Assembly: GCA_963828285.1 (NCBI GenBank) | Contig: CAWHEB010000002.1 | Span: 992,001-1,056,000 of the forward strand | Source: DAIOEK01 sp963828285 | Lineage (GTDB): Bacteria > Chloroflexota > Anaerolineae > Anaerolineales > Anaerolineaceae | Length of the DNA stretch: 64,000 bases | Reading direction: 5' to 3' | Part shown: positions 26,176 to 35,697 of the stretch, piece after piece | Layout: each line of letters opens with the position of its first letter | Position numbering within the stretch: the stretch's first letter is position 1 | Translations under genes and position numbers: made by a program | Notes under the pieces: model-generated | Databases searched by the model: none | What the model saw: the letters and a program-made list of their open reading frames with translations, nothing else | Told to the model about the DNA's origin: nothing

Positions 26176-28653
26176 CTAAGATCTGGTTATCTGAATCGGC
26201 ATTGGGTCAAGAGCCGGCAAGCCCATGCTGCGTGGTACAAGGACAGCGCTGGTTGGAATTGTTGCATCAAATTTCACATCCACCGGGTAAAGGTTACCCA
26301 TCAATGTTACTTTCGCTTTTCCACCTTCATCCAATTTAAGTTTTACAGCCGTATCGGGATGAATGATGATAAACGGTTTGCTAATTCTTTCTTCCAGGAT
26401 ATCTGATACCGCAACAGTGCCACCCCGGTCATACAGCACTGTAATGGGGAAGGCGGTTAACTCACCTTCCACCGGATGGATAACTGGAGGAACCACGATT
26501 GGCAATTCATAAGGATCCCGCCTTTCAGCCGTTGTGCTGAGTTTGCAGCCTAATCCTTGATGGTTATCATAGGAAGTGCCGCCATAATATAGATCGCTTC
26601 TACCTATGATTGGCCATTGTTCCATAGTCGTGCTCAATTTCTGATAAGTCAATGATCCGTAATCAGGAATATGCGCTGCCAAAGCGAGGAAAACCTGTGA
26701 GGCGTTCGGATTATCCAGATTCATCCTGGCAACCTGCTGACGCACCCGGGATGCGATCTCAAAATCTGACAACGTTCCCGGAACAGGGTTGATCACCGGA
26801 AAGAAACGTTGCACCCGCCGTTCGCCGTTGGTGAATGTTCCTTCACGCTCCATGGTAGATTGAGCCGGGAAGACCACATCAGCCAATTTTGCTGTTGCTG
26901 TCATGAACAGATCCTGAACGATGACAAAATTGGATTTCTCGATGGCCTTATGACATCCAGGACAATCGCCAGCCGGGTCAGCACCGGCAATGTAAATCAC
27001 ACCGGCGTGCTCGAGATCGGCATCAAGATGATCTGAAGGACGGTAACCAATATCCCAGGCACCCTGATCGTTCGCTTGCTGCCAGACTGCAAGAAGTCCA
27101 TTGTTCTTTTTACCGGCATGGCCGGTTTGTTTCAATAATTGCGCACAGGCTACCGAGAGAGCCTGGGATGATTTGTATGACACACCATCTGATCCATAGA
27201 GAATGACCAGATTCTCAGCAATTGCGATCAATTTGGAGATTTCGTCCTCAGGGCTTGCTCCAGGCAGCAATGAATTTACCGCATCGACTTCCCGTCCAAA
27301 TGGGTATCGAATGGCAAAATCAGCAAATTTGTCCAAACGTGTGTCGCGTCCATTGGCAACGATCAGTTTCGCTCCACGTTTCACGGCGTTCTTGATCCGC
27401 AGCCAGTAGACGGGGGCTTCCTCGTGCAGGTCGCAGGCAACCACTAGAATGACTGTCCCCTGCCCAAGGTCTCCCAGGTTGGATTCGCTATCCAGTCCCA
27501 CTTTGGCGACCAGGTCACCACCAGCCATGGTGCTGTAAAGTAACTTCTTTCCTTGCAGTGTATCAGAAAGTTCTTTCAAGTTATAAAGATCTTCATTGGC
27601 CAATCTACCACCAGCCAACACAGTGAAGTTGAAGGAGAAATCACGGATCTTTTCGGATACCAGGGTTATCGCTTCATCCCAGCCTACCGGTTCAAGTTTG
27701 CCATTCTTTCTTACCAGCGGAGTGGTCAAGCGTGTCGGAGATTCCGCATAATGGTAGCCAAACCGTCCTTTATCACAGATCCAAATCTCATTTACCGCTT
27801 CATTCTGGCGGGGCATAGCCCTTTTGATAACGACTTTGCCATCAGACTTTGCTTCCCGTCGAGTATTGTAGGTCATGTTGCACCCGACCGGGCAATGTGT
27901 ACAAATCGAGGCAGCAGACTTCAATTCCCATGGACGGGCGCCAAAGCGGAAATCCGCTGTTGTCAGTGCGCCGACCGGGCAGATATCGGTGGTGTTCCCG
28001 GAGAAGATCGAATCAAATCCCGGGTTTGAAGTGGTCATAATTTCAAGTGAACGGCCGCGATTGTAGAAACCGATCACCGGATCGTCTGCCAATTCCTGTT
28101 GAAAGCGAACACAACGCCCGCATTGGATGCAGCGTTCACGATCGAGATAGATCAACTCACCCAGAGGAACATGTTTCGCCAGGTGATTCTTCTCATCATA
28201 TCTGTAACGGCTTTCACCGGGACCAAATCCCATGGTCAGGTTCTGAAGCGGACACTCGCCACCTTTATCACAAACCGGGCAGTCCAAAGGATGAGATGTG
28301 AGCAGGAATTCCAAAACATCTTGGCGGGCGGATTTGACTTTCTCGCTCATCCCGATCACTACCATTCCCTCTGAAACTGGAACCGTACAGGATGTTTCCA
28401 ACTTGGGTCCGAATTGGATCTTCGGCGAACCATCAGGATTAAGTTCGGGCAAAGATGTAGCCCGATCAATCACCGGTCTACCCACCTCAACCAGGCACAT
28501 ACGGCACATTCCAGCCGGTTCCATCTTGGGATGGTAGCAAAACACCGGAATATCGATGCCGATCTTCTTGGCTGCATCCACGATCAAAGTACCGGCGGAT
28601 ACCTGTACGCGTTGTCCATCAATGGTGAGATTCACTTCCTTGGGCATACTCAT
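26176..28653 (-). CDS. nuoG: NADH-quinone oxidoreductase subunit G
   Basis: The protein has 825 residues. The N-terminal 2Fe-2S ferredoxin domain has the Cys set around CYHPKMEPAGMCRMCLVEV. The His-Cys-ligated cluster domain (HPLDCPVCDKGGECPLQ) and two [4Fe-4S] motifs (CIQCGRC and CPVGAL) follow. A molybdopterin-oxidoreductase-like domain begins with CTHCPVGC, whose spacing to a later Cys (WICDKGR) suggests that the extra N7 cluster is present. This domain is catalytically inactive in complex I. The start overlaps the nuoF stop (ATGA). The frame is intact over its whole length. Confidence 0.95.
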   Translation of the reverse strand: MSMPKEVNLTIDGQRVQVSAGTLIVDAAKKIGIDIPVFCYHPKMEPAGMCRMCLVEVGRPVIDRATSLPELNPDGSPKIQFGPKLETSCTVPVSEGMVVIGMSEKVKSARQDVLEFLLTSHPLDCPVCDKGGECPLQNLTMGFGPGESRYRYDEKNHLAKHVPLGELIYLDRERCIQCGRCVRFQQELADDPVIGFYNRGRSLEIMTTSNPGFDSIFSGNTTDICPVGALTTADFRFGARPWELKSAASICTHCPVGCNMTYNTRREAKSDGKVVIKRAMPRQNEAVNEIWICDKGRFGYHYAESPTRLTTPLVRKNGKLEPVGWDEAITLVSEKIRDFSFNFTVLAGGRLANEDLYNLKELSDTLQGKKLLYSTMAGGDLVAKVGLDSESNLGDLGQGTVILVVACDLHEEAPVYWLRIKNAVKRGAKLIVANGRDTRLDKFADFAIRYPFGREVDAVNSLLPGASPEDEISKLIAIAENLVILYGSDGVSYKSSQALSVACAQLLKQTGHAGKKNNGLLAVWQQANDQGAWDIGYRPSDHLDADLEHAGVIYIAGADPAGDCPGCHKAIEKSNFVIVQDLFMTATAKLADVVFPAQSTMEREGTFTNGERRVQRFFPVINPVPGTLSDFEIASRVRQQVARMNLDNPNASQVFLALAAHIPDYGSLTYQKLSTTMEQWPIIGRSDLYYGGTSYDNHQGLGCKLSTTAERRDPYELPIVVPPVIHPVEGELTAFPITVLYDRGGTVAVSDILEERISKPFIIIHPDTAVKLKLDEGGKAKVTLMGNLYPVDVKFDATIPTSAVLVPRSMGLPALDPMPIQITRS

Positions 28654-29904
28654 CTCCCGGTATTGCTTTCAAAATCTTGAGGGAATTTTTCCATGGCGGA
28701 AAGGACTGCCATGATGGAGAATTCTCCCAACGCGCAAAGACATTTATTTTGCATTTGCTCTGCAACCGATTTTAATAATGCGACATCCTCAGACGTTCTG
28801 TGTTTTCCATGGATCCTTTCGGTCAAGTGATTCATCCAGTAAGTACCCTCCCGACATGGAGTGCATTTTCCACAGGATTCATGTTTGAAGAATTCGACAG
28901 TTTTATTGATCAGCCAATCCATATTCACGCTGTCATCCACAATGATCACGGACGCGGAGCCAAGTTGTGCACCTAATCTGGGAACGGATTCATAATCCAT
29001 CGGGGTGTTGAGCGCTTCTTCAGTCGCATCTATCAAATTGGATGAAGCGCCGGCTGGCATAATGGCTTTGATCTTCCTGCCGTTCGGAATTCCACCACCC
29101 AAATCATAAATAAGTTCACGAAAAGTCGCGCCCAGAGGCAGCTCATAATTGCCAGGATTGACCACATTCCCCGATAGCGAGAAGATCTTCACACCGGGGC
29201 TTTTTTCAGTTCCCAAGGATCGGAACCAGGATGCACCCTTATCCAGAATCATTGGCAAATTGGTTAGAGTCTCCACATTGTTGATCACCGTTGGCTTGGC
29301 ATAAAGGCCTTCGACTGCCGGGAAAGGCGGACGTAATCTCGGCTGACCCATCTTACCTTCGATCGATTCTAGTAAAGCGGTTTCCTCGCCGCAAATATAA
29401 GCTCCGGCGCCAAGATGGGTGTAAATTTTTAACCCATAATCGGTTCCGAACAACTTCTCACCCAGGAGGTCAGCCTTTTCCATCGCTGCGATACATTCAT
29501 CAAGAAAAATTGCCTGCTCCCAGAATTCTCCGCGTAAATAGACATAAGCTGTATGAGCCTGCACGGCAAATGATGCAATCGCCAAACCTTCAAGAAATTG
29601 ATAGGGATTGCTTTCCAACAATTCGCGATCTTTGAAAGTTCCCGGTTCTGATTCATCTGCATTGGCAACTACATAATGCGGCCAGAGCGTGTTGGGCAGG
29701 AAAGACCATTTCACGCCGGTTGGGAAACCTGCACCGCCGCGTCCGCGCAAGCCGGAGGCTTTAACCTCATCTATCACCGCCGAAGGCTGCATAGCCAGGT
29801 CACTACTTTTTTCCACGCGGAAAATCCGCCGTGCTTTTGGTAGACCATTTAATTGGTTCAGGTCAGCGATATCGAGGTGGCGTAAAAGGAATTTTCTCGT
29901 TCAT
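28650..29904 (-). CDS. nuoF: NADH-quinone oxidoreductase subunit F, interrupted by a one-base frameshift
   Basis: NuoF binds NADH, FMN and the N3 [4Fe-4S] cluster. The long frame begins internally near 29890, but its expected N-terminus lies in another frame. From the ATG at 29904, which overlaps the nuoE stop, dropping one T of the run 29892-29895 gives MNEKFLLRHLDIADLNQLNG and then joins the main frame. The repaired protein has 417 residues. Conserved parts are GLRGRGGAGFPTGVKW (FMN/NADH loop), GAGAYICGEETALLESIEG and the cluster motif SCGKCTPCREG with a later Cys. If not repaired, only an internal start such as the GTG at 29816 could be used, losing about 29 residues. Confidence 0.9.
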
Positions 29905-30407
29905 TTACCCGCCTCCTGCTTCCTGAGTGTTTTCACCAACTCCATGGCAGATTGGACTGTCTGATTTTCGTGGTAGCTGATCCCATCTGCACTCTGCACC
30001 TGAAACATGGGAGCACGATGACAGGCAGCCAGACATTTGACTTCTTCCACTGTGATCAAACCGTCAACTGTGGTTTCACCGGGTTTGATATCCAGCGCTT
30101 TGCATAGTTGGGACAAAAACTCGTCTGCTCCGCGGAGGGCGCAAGGTAGATCGGTGCAAATTTGAAAGCGGAATTTACCACCGGGATGATCATGATACAG
30201 TGTATAGAATCCCACAACAGAAGCAACCTGGGTTGTAGAAAGACCGACAATCTCGGCAATATCCATAATAGCCTGTTTATTGATATGACCGTTTTCCTGC
30301 TGGACAATGTGCAACAGTGGCATCACCGCGGATTCCCGGCGGTCTTCAGGATATTTAGCAAAAATACTGGTAATTTCGTTTGAATGTTTTTGGGCAAAAG
30401 AATTCAT
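29901..30407 (-). CDS. nuoE: NADH-quinone oxidoreductase subunit E
   Basis: The protein has 168 residues with a thioredoxin-like ferredoxin fold. The N-terminal helical part is followed by the four [2Fe-2S] ligands arranged as CTDLPC and CLAAC, which bind cluster N1a. It works with NuoF in the NADH-dehydrogenase module. The start overlaps the nuoD stop (30404-30407) and its stop overlaps the nuoF ATG, so both junctions are translationally coupled. Confidence 0.95.
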   Translation of the reverse strand: MNSFAQKHSNEITSIFAKYPEDRRESAVMPLLHIVQQENGHINKQAIMDIAEIVGLSTTQVASVVGFYTLYHDHPGGKFRFQICTDLPCALRGADEFLSQLCKALDIKPGETTVDGLITVEEVKCLAACHRAPMFQVQSADGISYHENQTVQSAMELVKTLRKQEAGK

Positions 30408-31633
30408 CGATCGGCATCTCCGAGGACAATATCGACACTACCGATGATGCCTACCAGATCTGCAACAAAACAGTTTCTGGAAAGCAGCTGCATAATTTGC
30501 AGATTGACAAATGACGGTGTACGGAAATGTACACGGTAGGGTTTGGGACCTCCATCTGATTCAAGGAAGCAGCCCAATTCTCCGCGGGGAGATTCTGTTG
30601 CTGCATATACCGACCCGACTGGTGGATTGAATCCTTCAGTCCACAGTTTGAAATGGTGGATCAATGCTTCCATGCTGGTGCCAAGTTCAGAACGAGGCGG
30701 CGGAACATATTTTCGGTCGTTCGAGCGGACAGGTCCAAAAGGCATCATATCGATTGCCTGACGGATAATTTTAATGGATTCCCGCATTTCGCGTACACGA
30801 ACCATGTATCTTGAGAAAATGTCACCACCAGTCTCTGTGGGGATGTCAAAATCGTACTGGTCATATCCCATATACGGTCGGGTCTTACGCAGATCGTATG
30901 CCATGCCGGAACCGCGTAGTGATGGACCTGTGATTCCCCAGTTGATACATTCTTCGACACTGATCTTCCCGATTCCAGTAGTTCTGGCGAGAAACAATGG
31001 ATTTTTTGTCAGGAGAGACTCGTACTCATCAATGCGGTTGGGTAACAACTTGATAAATTTACGTACAGCAGATTCAAATTCCACTGGAACATCACGCCAC
31101 ACACCGCCCGGACGGATGTAAGTCGTCATCATACGTTGTCCGCTGACCATCTCATAAATATCCATGATCATTTCACGTTCGCGCATGGCATACAAAAAGA
31201 CGGACATGGCAGCCAGATCAAGGGCTGATGTTCCCAACCACAGCAAATGGCTGGCAATTCGTTGCAACTCGGTAAGAATAACCCGTATGGCTTGTGCTCT
31301 GGGTGGAACATCCAACTCGCACAACTTTTCGATGGCCATACAATACACCAGGTTGTTACCAATGGTATTCATATAATCCAAACGATCGGTCATGACTTCG
31401 GCTTTTTGGTATGTCTTGCCTTCCATGTTTTTTTCCACACCGGTGTGTAGAAAACCGATATCAGGCACGCAGTTTTGGACGATCTCGCCATCCAATTCCA
31501 GTACCAGGCGTAGAACCCCGTGCGTGGATGGATGCTGGGGACCCATATTCAAAACCATTGTCTCCCCACGCTTCGCGCGTTCAGAGAAGAGGTGTTCCAG
31601 CCCGCCCATGTTGATTTCTTGACTATCTGTCAT
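30404..31633 (-). CDS. nuoD: NADH-quinone oxidoreductase subunit D
   Basis: The protein has 409 residues, an intact 49-kDa-type subunit lining the quinone pocket. Family signatures are NMGPQHPSTHGVLRLVLELDGE near the N-terminus (carrying the conserved quinone-site His), IGFLHTGVEKNMEGKTY, RLDYMNTIGNN and the C-terminal LGDADR. AAGGAG lies 11 bases before the ATG. NuoC and NuoD are separate genes here, not fused as in enterobacteria. Confidence 0.96.
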   Translation of the reverse strand: MTDSQEINMGGLEHLFSERAKRGETMVLNMGPQHPSTHGVLRLVLELDGEIVQNCVPDIGFLHTGVEKNMEGKTYQKAEVMTDRLDYMNTIGNNLVYCMAIEKLCELDVPPRAQAIRVILTELQRIASHLLWLGTSALDLAAMSVFLYAMREREMIMDIYEMVSGQRMMTTYIRPGGVWRDVPVEFESAVRKFIKLLPNRIDEYESLLTKNPLFLARTTGIGKISVEECINWGITGPSLRGSGMAYDLRKTRPYMGYDQYDFDIPTETGGDIFSRYMVRVREMRESIKIIRQAIDMMPFGPVRSNDRKYVPPPRSELGTSMEALIHHFKLWTEGFNPPVGSVYAATESPRGELGCFLESDGGPKPYRVHFRTPSFVNLQIMQLLSRNCFVADLVGIIGSVDIVLGDADR

Positions 31634-31642
31634 AGGTTCGTA

Positions 31643-32155
31643 TTACTCCTTGGGTGCTGGCTTTTTAAGGCTGATCTGATCAAAGTTGAAGGTGAATTGC
31701 ACTTCCTCATATCCCAAAGGATAGTCCTTACGTTGCGGGTGACCCTGCCAATCTTCCGGCATTAATATTCTGCGCAGATCACTGTGCCCTTCGAATCGAA
31801 TACCGAACATATCCCAGGCTTCACGCTCATGCCAATTCGCATTAGGATAAACAGATTCAATCGTTGGGATCAACGGCGCATTACCGCTGAGTGGAACTCT
31901 AAGTTGAATACTGTGGTTTTTCTCAAAAGAGAAAAACATATAAATCATGTGAAAGCGTGGTTCTTCCTGCGGCCAGTAATCCACCACGGTCAGATTCTGT
32001 AACATTCCAAAGGAGAATTCGTTTTTTAAGACCTCGCAAATCGCAACAATATCTTCGCCAGGAAGGGTGAATGTGAGTTCATCCCGAAATACGGACGGGA
32101 CCGCTCCGAATCTTTTTTGAAGTGCTTCACTTACAGGGGTAAGAGTCTCGATCAT
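31643..32155 (-). CDS. nuoC: NADH-quinone oxidoreductase subunit C
   Basis: The protein has 170 residues, a 30-kDa-type subunit. The signature in the second half is complete: HEREAWDMFGIRFEGH, then LRRILMPEDWQGHPQRKDYPLGYE. It contacts NuoD and NuoI in the hydrophilic arm. The C-terminal tail is short and basic. It starts nine bases after nuoB and is followed by nuoD after nine bases. Confidence 0.95.
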   Translation of the reverse strand: MIETLTPVSEALQKRFGAVPSVFRDELTFTLPGEDIVAICEVLKNEFSFGMLQNLTVVDYWPQEEPRFHMIYMFFSFEKNHSIQLRVPLSGNAPLIPTIESVYPNANWHEREAWDMFGIRFEGHSDLRRILMPEDWQGHPQRKDYPLGYEEVQFTFNFDQISLKKPAPKE

Positions 32156-32164
32156 CTAATCACC

Positions 32165-32647
32165 CTACTTCCACTTGTTCAATTTTTCAGCTTTAACTTT
32201 TTCATGCAAGGTTATGATGCCGTGCAACAGGCTTTCTGGACGGGGCGGGCAACCCGCTATATAGACATCAACCGGAACAACCTCATCCACGCCTTGCATC
32301 ACAGCATAATTATTGAATACTCCGCCACATGCAGCGCAATCACCCATGGCCACAACCCACTTGGGATCAGGCATTTGATCATAGAGATTTCTGAGAACTG
32401 GAGCCATCTTACGGGAAACACGACCAGCAACGATCATCAGATCTGATTGGCGGGGACTGGGCCTCATCAATTCCATACCAAAACGGCTCATATCATAATT
32501 TGCAGCTTCCGCCGCCATCATTTCTATCGCGCAACAGGCTAATCCGAACAACATCGGCCACATCGAATTGGTCCTTGACCAGTTGATTGCCTGTTCCAAT
32601 GTAGTAGTGACAATTCCCATGTCACCGGCTTTTTGTTCTATTCCCAT
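32165..32647 (-). CDS. nuoB: NADH-quinone oxidoreductase subunit B
   Basis: The protein has 160 residues. It ligates the terminal [4Fe-4S] cluster N2 through the tandem Cys pair in FGLACCAIEMM and two later Cys residues in GDCAACGG and AGCPPRPE. These ligands and the quinone-site segment are all present. Its start overlaps the 3' end of nuoA by ten bases, indicating coupling. Confidence 0.96.
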   Translation of the reverse strand: MGIEQKAGDMGIVTTTLEQAINWSRTNSMWPMLFGLACCAIEMMAAEAANYDMSRFGMELMRPSPRQSDLMIVAGRVSRKMAPVLRNLYDQMPDPKWVVAMGDCAACGGVFNNYAVMQGVDEVVPVDVYIAGCPPRPESLLHGIITLHEKVKAEKLNKWK

Positions 32648-32994
32648 TCAAGCGCTCCCTTTTTCCAGGCATAAACATAGCCAATCAAGAGAATACCAAT
32701 AAAGATAAGCATTTCGATCAATCCAAAAACACCCAGTTTTCTAAAGACAACAGCCCAGGGTAGGAAAAATACAACTTCCACATCAAAAAGGATGAAAAGT
32801 ACGGCTACCAGATAATAGCGGATGGACATCCTTCTGGAACCTGGTCCGTAAGGGGTCATCCCTGACTCGTAAGGTTGACCTTTCCTTCTGGTTGGTCTTC
32901 TTGGTCCAAATATGGTGCCCAGAACAACCACTAATACTGCAAGAATGGCAGCGAGTGCAATCAAAATAACCAGGGGAAGATATTCGAGCAGCAT
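32638..32994 (-). CDS. nuoA: NADH-quinone oxidoreductase subunit A
   Basis: The protein has 118 residues and three membrane helices. The conserved loop YESGMTPYGPGSRRMSIRYYLVA and the helix FILFDVEVVFFLPWAVVF identify NuoA, including the conserved acidic residues of the second helix. AAGGATG lies five bases upstream of the ATG. It is the first gene of the operon, about 45 bases downstream of a good promoter. Confidence 0.95.
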   Translation of the reverse strand: MLLEYLPLVILIALAAILAVLVVVLGTIFGPRRPTRRKGQPYESGMTPYGPGSRRMSIRYYLVAVLFILFDVEVVFFLPWAVVFRKLGVFGLIEMLIFIGILLIGYVYAWKKGALEWE

Positions 32995-33038
32995 GGTACA
33001 TCCTTAATGATCGGAAAGTAATTCGTACTGTTTCAAAC

Positions 33039-33067
33039 ATTATACCTATGAAACTCAGTTTCGACAA
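33039..33067 (-). promoter_or_regulatory. Sigma-70-type promoter of the nuo operon
   Basis: On the minus strand a TTGTCG -35 (33067-33062) and a consensus TATAAT -10 (33044-33039) are separated by exactly 17 bases. Transcription should start near 33032, giving a leader of about 40 bases before nuoA. Confidence 0.75.
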
Positions 33068-33179
33068 AGTTCATAATATAAGGCGAAATTAGCAGAATAT
33101 TCTGAAACATATATCGATCCAATTACCTGCAACCCCTGGCAGGTTGACTCGTAGATATAGTGAAAATCAAGGAGAAAAT

Positions 33180-33605
33180 ATGTCAACTGTAATGGTAACT
33201 GAAAAGAAAAATCCCGGCTGCCTGGTTCAAATCCTATGGTTTGCCTTTATTGGTATCTGGTTGGGACAGGTTTGGATGGTGGTCGCATGGGTCTTGATGC
33301 TGACGATCGTTGGTATCCCATTGGGAGTAATGATGCTGAATAAAATCCCATGGATCATTGCTCTGCGATCTGAACCGTTGACGGTCCGCGTCAGTAAAAC
33401 TCTCGAAGGAGAATTGCGGACTCAAACTATACAACCAGCGCAGGTACCTATGATCCTGCGGGCGTTGTATTTCATCCTGATCGGTTGGTGGTTAAGTGCC
33501 CTCTGGATGGAAGCCGCTTACGCTATGTGCGTAAGTATCATCGGATTGCCAATCGGCTTTTGGATGTTCGACCGTGTTCCGGCCATCCTGAGCCTGAGAA
33601 TATAA
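33180..33605 (+). CDS. YccF-domain (DUF307) membrane protein
   Basis: The protein has 141 residues from the ATG at 33180, which has AAGGAG just upstream; an earlier in-frame ATG at 33144 has none. Two similar halves each hold a pair of hydrophobic helices with the repeated pattern W-W...VGIPLGxxMLNKIPxIIALR and IIGLPIGFWMFDRVPAILSLR, the YccF duplication. It is a small inner-membrane protein of unknown function. The gene is divergent from nuoA and has its own terminator. Confidence 0.85.
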   Translation: MSTVMVTEKKNPGCLVQILWFAFIGIWLGQVWMVVAWVLMLTIVGIPLGVMMLNKIPWIIALRSEPLTVRVSKTLEGELRTQTIQPAQVPMILRALYFILIGWWLSALWMEAAYAMCVSIIGLPIGFWMFDRVPAILSLRI

Positions 33606-33631
33606 GAGTTTTCAGACTCTCCTCTGTTAAC

Positions 33632-33666
33632 CCGTCCGCGTAAGGCCATTCGCGGACGGATTTTTG
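33632..33666 (+). terminator. Terminator behind the YccF gene
   Basis: A 9-bp GC-rich stem (33632-33640 with 33651-33659) is followed by a T run at 33661-33665. Confidence 0.85.
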
Positions 33667-33695
33667 TTAAGCACCGGGTGTGTAATCACTTCAAC

Positions 33696-33724
33696 TTGTT
33701 CTGCATTGAAGATTTCACTATACT
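33696..33724 (+). promoter_or_regulatory. Probable promoter of the CBS-domain gene
   Basis: TTGTTC (33696-33701) and TATACT (33719-33724) are spaced by 17 bases and lie 30 bases before the ATG at 33754. Confidence 0.55.
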
Positions 33725-33753
33725 AAAGATACACATTCCTAGAGGAGATCCTT

Positions 33754-34152
33754 ATGCTCAAAGTTAAAGACTGGATGGTAGACCTGCTTGTGTTCGTAGA
33801 ACCCGATGCGCCGGTAATTGAAGCATTACATTTGATGCGGCGTAGGTATATTCACAGTCTGCTGGTGAACAAGTCCGCTGCAAATCCGGACTATGGAATT
33901 ATCACCTCAACAGATATTTGCGATCGAATCATTGGCGAGGAGAAAAATCCGGCAAAAACTTTGGTTTCAGAGATCATGCACACACCCATCATTACCATCT
34001 CTCAGGAACAAAGCCTGAAAGAATGCGTAAAATTGATGCGCGTAAAAAATATACATCATTTGCCAGTCGTGAATGATAAAAATGAATTGGTTGGATTCAT
34101 CTCAGCCACTGATTTCTTGTTTGTTGCCGAAAGCATGGCAAATAACGAATGA
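33754..34152 (+). CDS. Stand-alone two-CBS-domain protein
   Basis: The protein has 132 residues made of two CBS motifs: about 8-60 (VKDWMVD, then DYGIITSTDI) and 72-126 (VSEIMHTPIITI, then LVGFISATDFL). CBS pairs bind adenosyl ligands such as AMP, ATP or SAM and regulate partner proteins. No catalytic domain is attached, so the partner is unknown. It has a good GAGGAG ribosome-binding site and is followed by a terminator. Confidence 0.88.
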   Translation: MLKVKDWMVDLLVFVEPDAPVIEALHLMRRRYIHSLLVNKSAANPDYGIITSTDICDRIIGEEKNPAKTLVSEIMHTPIITISQEQSLKECVKLMRVKNIHHLPVVNDKNELVGFISATDFLFVAESMANNE

Positions 34153-34164
34153 TTTACGGTTAAG

Positions 34165-34202
34165 AAAAGAACCCTCCCAAAAAAGAGTGGAAGGGTTCTT
34201 TT
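34165..34202. terminator. Bidirectional terminator after the CBS gene
   Basis: An 11-bp stem (34165-34175 with 34192-34202) begins with an A run and ends with a T run, with a 16-base loop that is partly paired. Confidence 0.75.
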
Positions 34203-34265
34203 CTTTTAATTAACCAGCTTGACCAATCATCTATAATAGTAGAAATCTTATTGGCGGTGATACTT

Positions 34266-34886
34266 ATGACACATCCCAAAATTATCCATGATGAAACCCC
34301 GATCCGGCTGTTCAAATCCGATTTTATGGAGTTCTTCACCCATATCACTCCCCAGGCAATCATCATCATATGGCTGCCGGTGGTGATCTGGTTGCTGGTC
34401 ACCAGTACTGGGATATCCACGATGAATATATATATCGGATTCCTGGTTGGATTGTTTGTTTGGACTTTTGCAGAATATACCCTGCACCGATTTGTTTTTC
34501 ACTTCCCGCCAAAAACTCCGCGAATGGAAAGGATAACTTTTCTTTTCCATGGGATACATCACGCACAGCCTCAATGTAAAACCCGCCTGGTGATGCCCCC
34601 GGTGGTTGCCATTCCTATGGCTGCGATCTTCTATGGTTTATTCTGGCTGATCATCGGGTCTTTGTTCCAAACAGGTCAATGGGTCCACCCGGTCATGGCG
34701 GGATTCATGGTAGGTTATCTCATCTATGATCTCACCCATTACGCGACCCATCACTGGCCAATGCGATCAGGATATTTAAAATACATCAAGCGCTACCACA
34801 TGGCACATCATTACAAAACACCTGATGCACGCTATGGCGTCAGCTCTCCCATTTGGGATTATGTATTCAAGACTATGCCTGAATGA
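34266..34886 (+). CDS. Fatty acid hydroxylase/sterol desaturase-superfamily membrane protein
   Basis: The protein has about 206 residues from the ATG at 34266. Four hydrophobic helices are interleaved with the His clusters of the superfamily: HRFVFH, HGIHH, HYATHH and HMAHH. These eight or more His residues bind a di-iron centre. The arrangement is closest to the lipid 2-hydroxylase (FAH1/Scs7-like) branch, so hydroxylation of membrane lipid acyl chains is likely, but the substrate is not shown. A TATAAT box at 34232-34237 lies upstream. Confidence 0.85.
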   Translation: MTHPKIIHDETPIRLFKSDFMEFFTHITPQAIIIIWLPVVIWLLVTSTGISTMNIYIGFLVGLFVWTFAEYTLHRFVFHFPPKTPRMERITFLFHGIHHAQPQCKTRLVMPPVVAIPMAAIFYGLFWLIIGSLFQTGQWVHPVMAGFMVGYLIYDLTHYATHHWPMRSGYLKYIKRYHMAHHYKTPDARYGVSSPIWDYVFKTMPE

Positions 34887-34905
34887 ACTGGTAATTTTGC
34901 GGAAA

Positions 34906-35697
34906 TCAATTCCTTTTTTTGGAGAACGCCAAATTTAATCGAACTCCCAGAGCAAATAATCCTGAATTCCCCAACCAGGCAAATAACTTATTTCCGAAAC
35001 CGGGCACATAAACGGTACTGTGCCCAACTGCATTGAGTGAGCCCTCAACGACCCGTTTGGCAGACATCCACATTGGCTCAGGGATCTTGTCGAAATATCC
35101 TTCAGCTTTATATTCCGGTGAGGAATGAAATTCCGTATGGGTTAATCCGGGGCAAACCGCCTGCACTAATACTCCCGTTCCATAAAGTTCTGAAGCAAGC
35201 GCTTCACTGAAATTCTTCAGATACGCTTTTGTAGCTGTATACGAAGGATGTCCACCCGGTCCTGTAAATGCGCTGATCGAAGACACATTGATAATCACGC
35301 CCGAGTGATTGGCGATCATGGCGGGTAGCGCCACCCGGGTTAAACGGGCAGTGGCAATCACGTGGACCGTGATCATGTTTATGGCATGCTCCACTGAAAG
35401 TTCCACATACTTCCCTGGTTCACCATAACCAGCATTGTTGACAAGCATTTGCAGGGATGGGTGAGCTGTAATGTATTCTTCTACTGATTTTATTCCTTCG
35501 ATTTGGGAAAGATCAGCTTTAAGGGTCTCGATGCGATTCCCATGTTTCGCCATCAGTTCTGCAGCAAGGGAATCCAGTTTTTCTTTCCGTCGGGCCACCA
35601 GGATCAAATCGTATCCTTTTAATGAAAGCTGTCGGGCGTATTCCATACCCAGACCAGCTGAAGCACCTGTGATTAGAGCGAGAAGTTTATCGGCCAT
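34906..35697 (-). CDS. Short-chain dehydrogenase/reductase
   Basis: The protein has 263 residues. The classical SDR features are present: the cofactor loop TGASAGLGMEYA near residue 12, an Arg-rich stretch after strand 2 (VARRKEKL) favouring NADP(H), NNAGYG, the catalytic Ser in INVSSISAF and YxxxK as YTATK. The closest general match is the DltE/YqjQ-like SDR group acting on unknown substrates. It is transcribed alone, divergent from the glycyl-tRNA synthetase genes. Confidence 0.9.
   Translation of the reverse strand: MADKLLALITGASAGLGMEYARQLSLKGYDLILVARRKEKLDSLAAELMAKHGNRIETLKADLSQIEGIKSVEEYITAHPSLQMLVNNAGYGEPGKYVELSVEHAINMITVHVIATARLTRVALPAMIANHSGVIINVSSISAFTGPGGHPSYTATKAYLKNFSEALASELYGTGVLVQAVCPGLTHTEFHSSPEYKAEGYFDKIPEPMWMSAKRVVEGSLNAVGHSTVYVPGFGNKLFAWLGNSGLFALGVRLNLAFSKKRN

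Noticed and set aside
26176..28653. Several antisense open frames of 60-160 codons within nuoG and other nuo genes
   Set aside because: They lie entirely opposite strongly conserved coding sequence, lack ribosome-binding sites and have low-complexity shadow compositions.
20270..29904. Programmed +1 frameshifting in nuoF, nuoH, nuoL and nuoM
   Set aside because: The four sites share no slippery sequence, no common hungry codon and no nearby zero-frame stop. Known programmed sites have such features, so errors or mutation are preferred.
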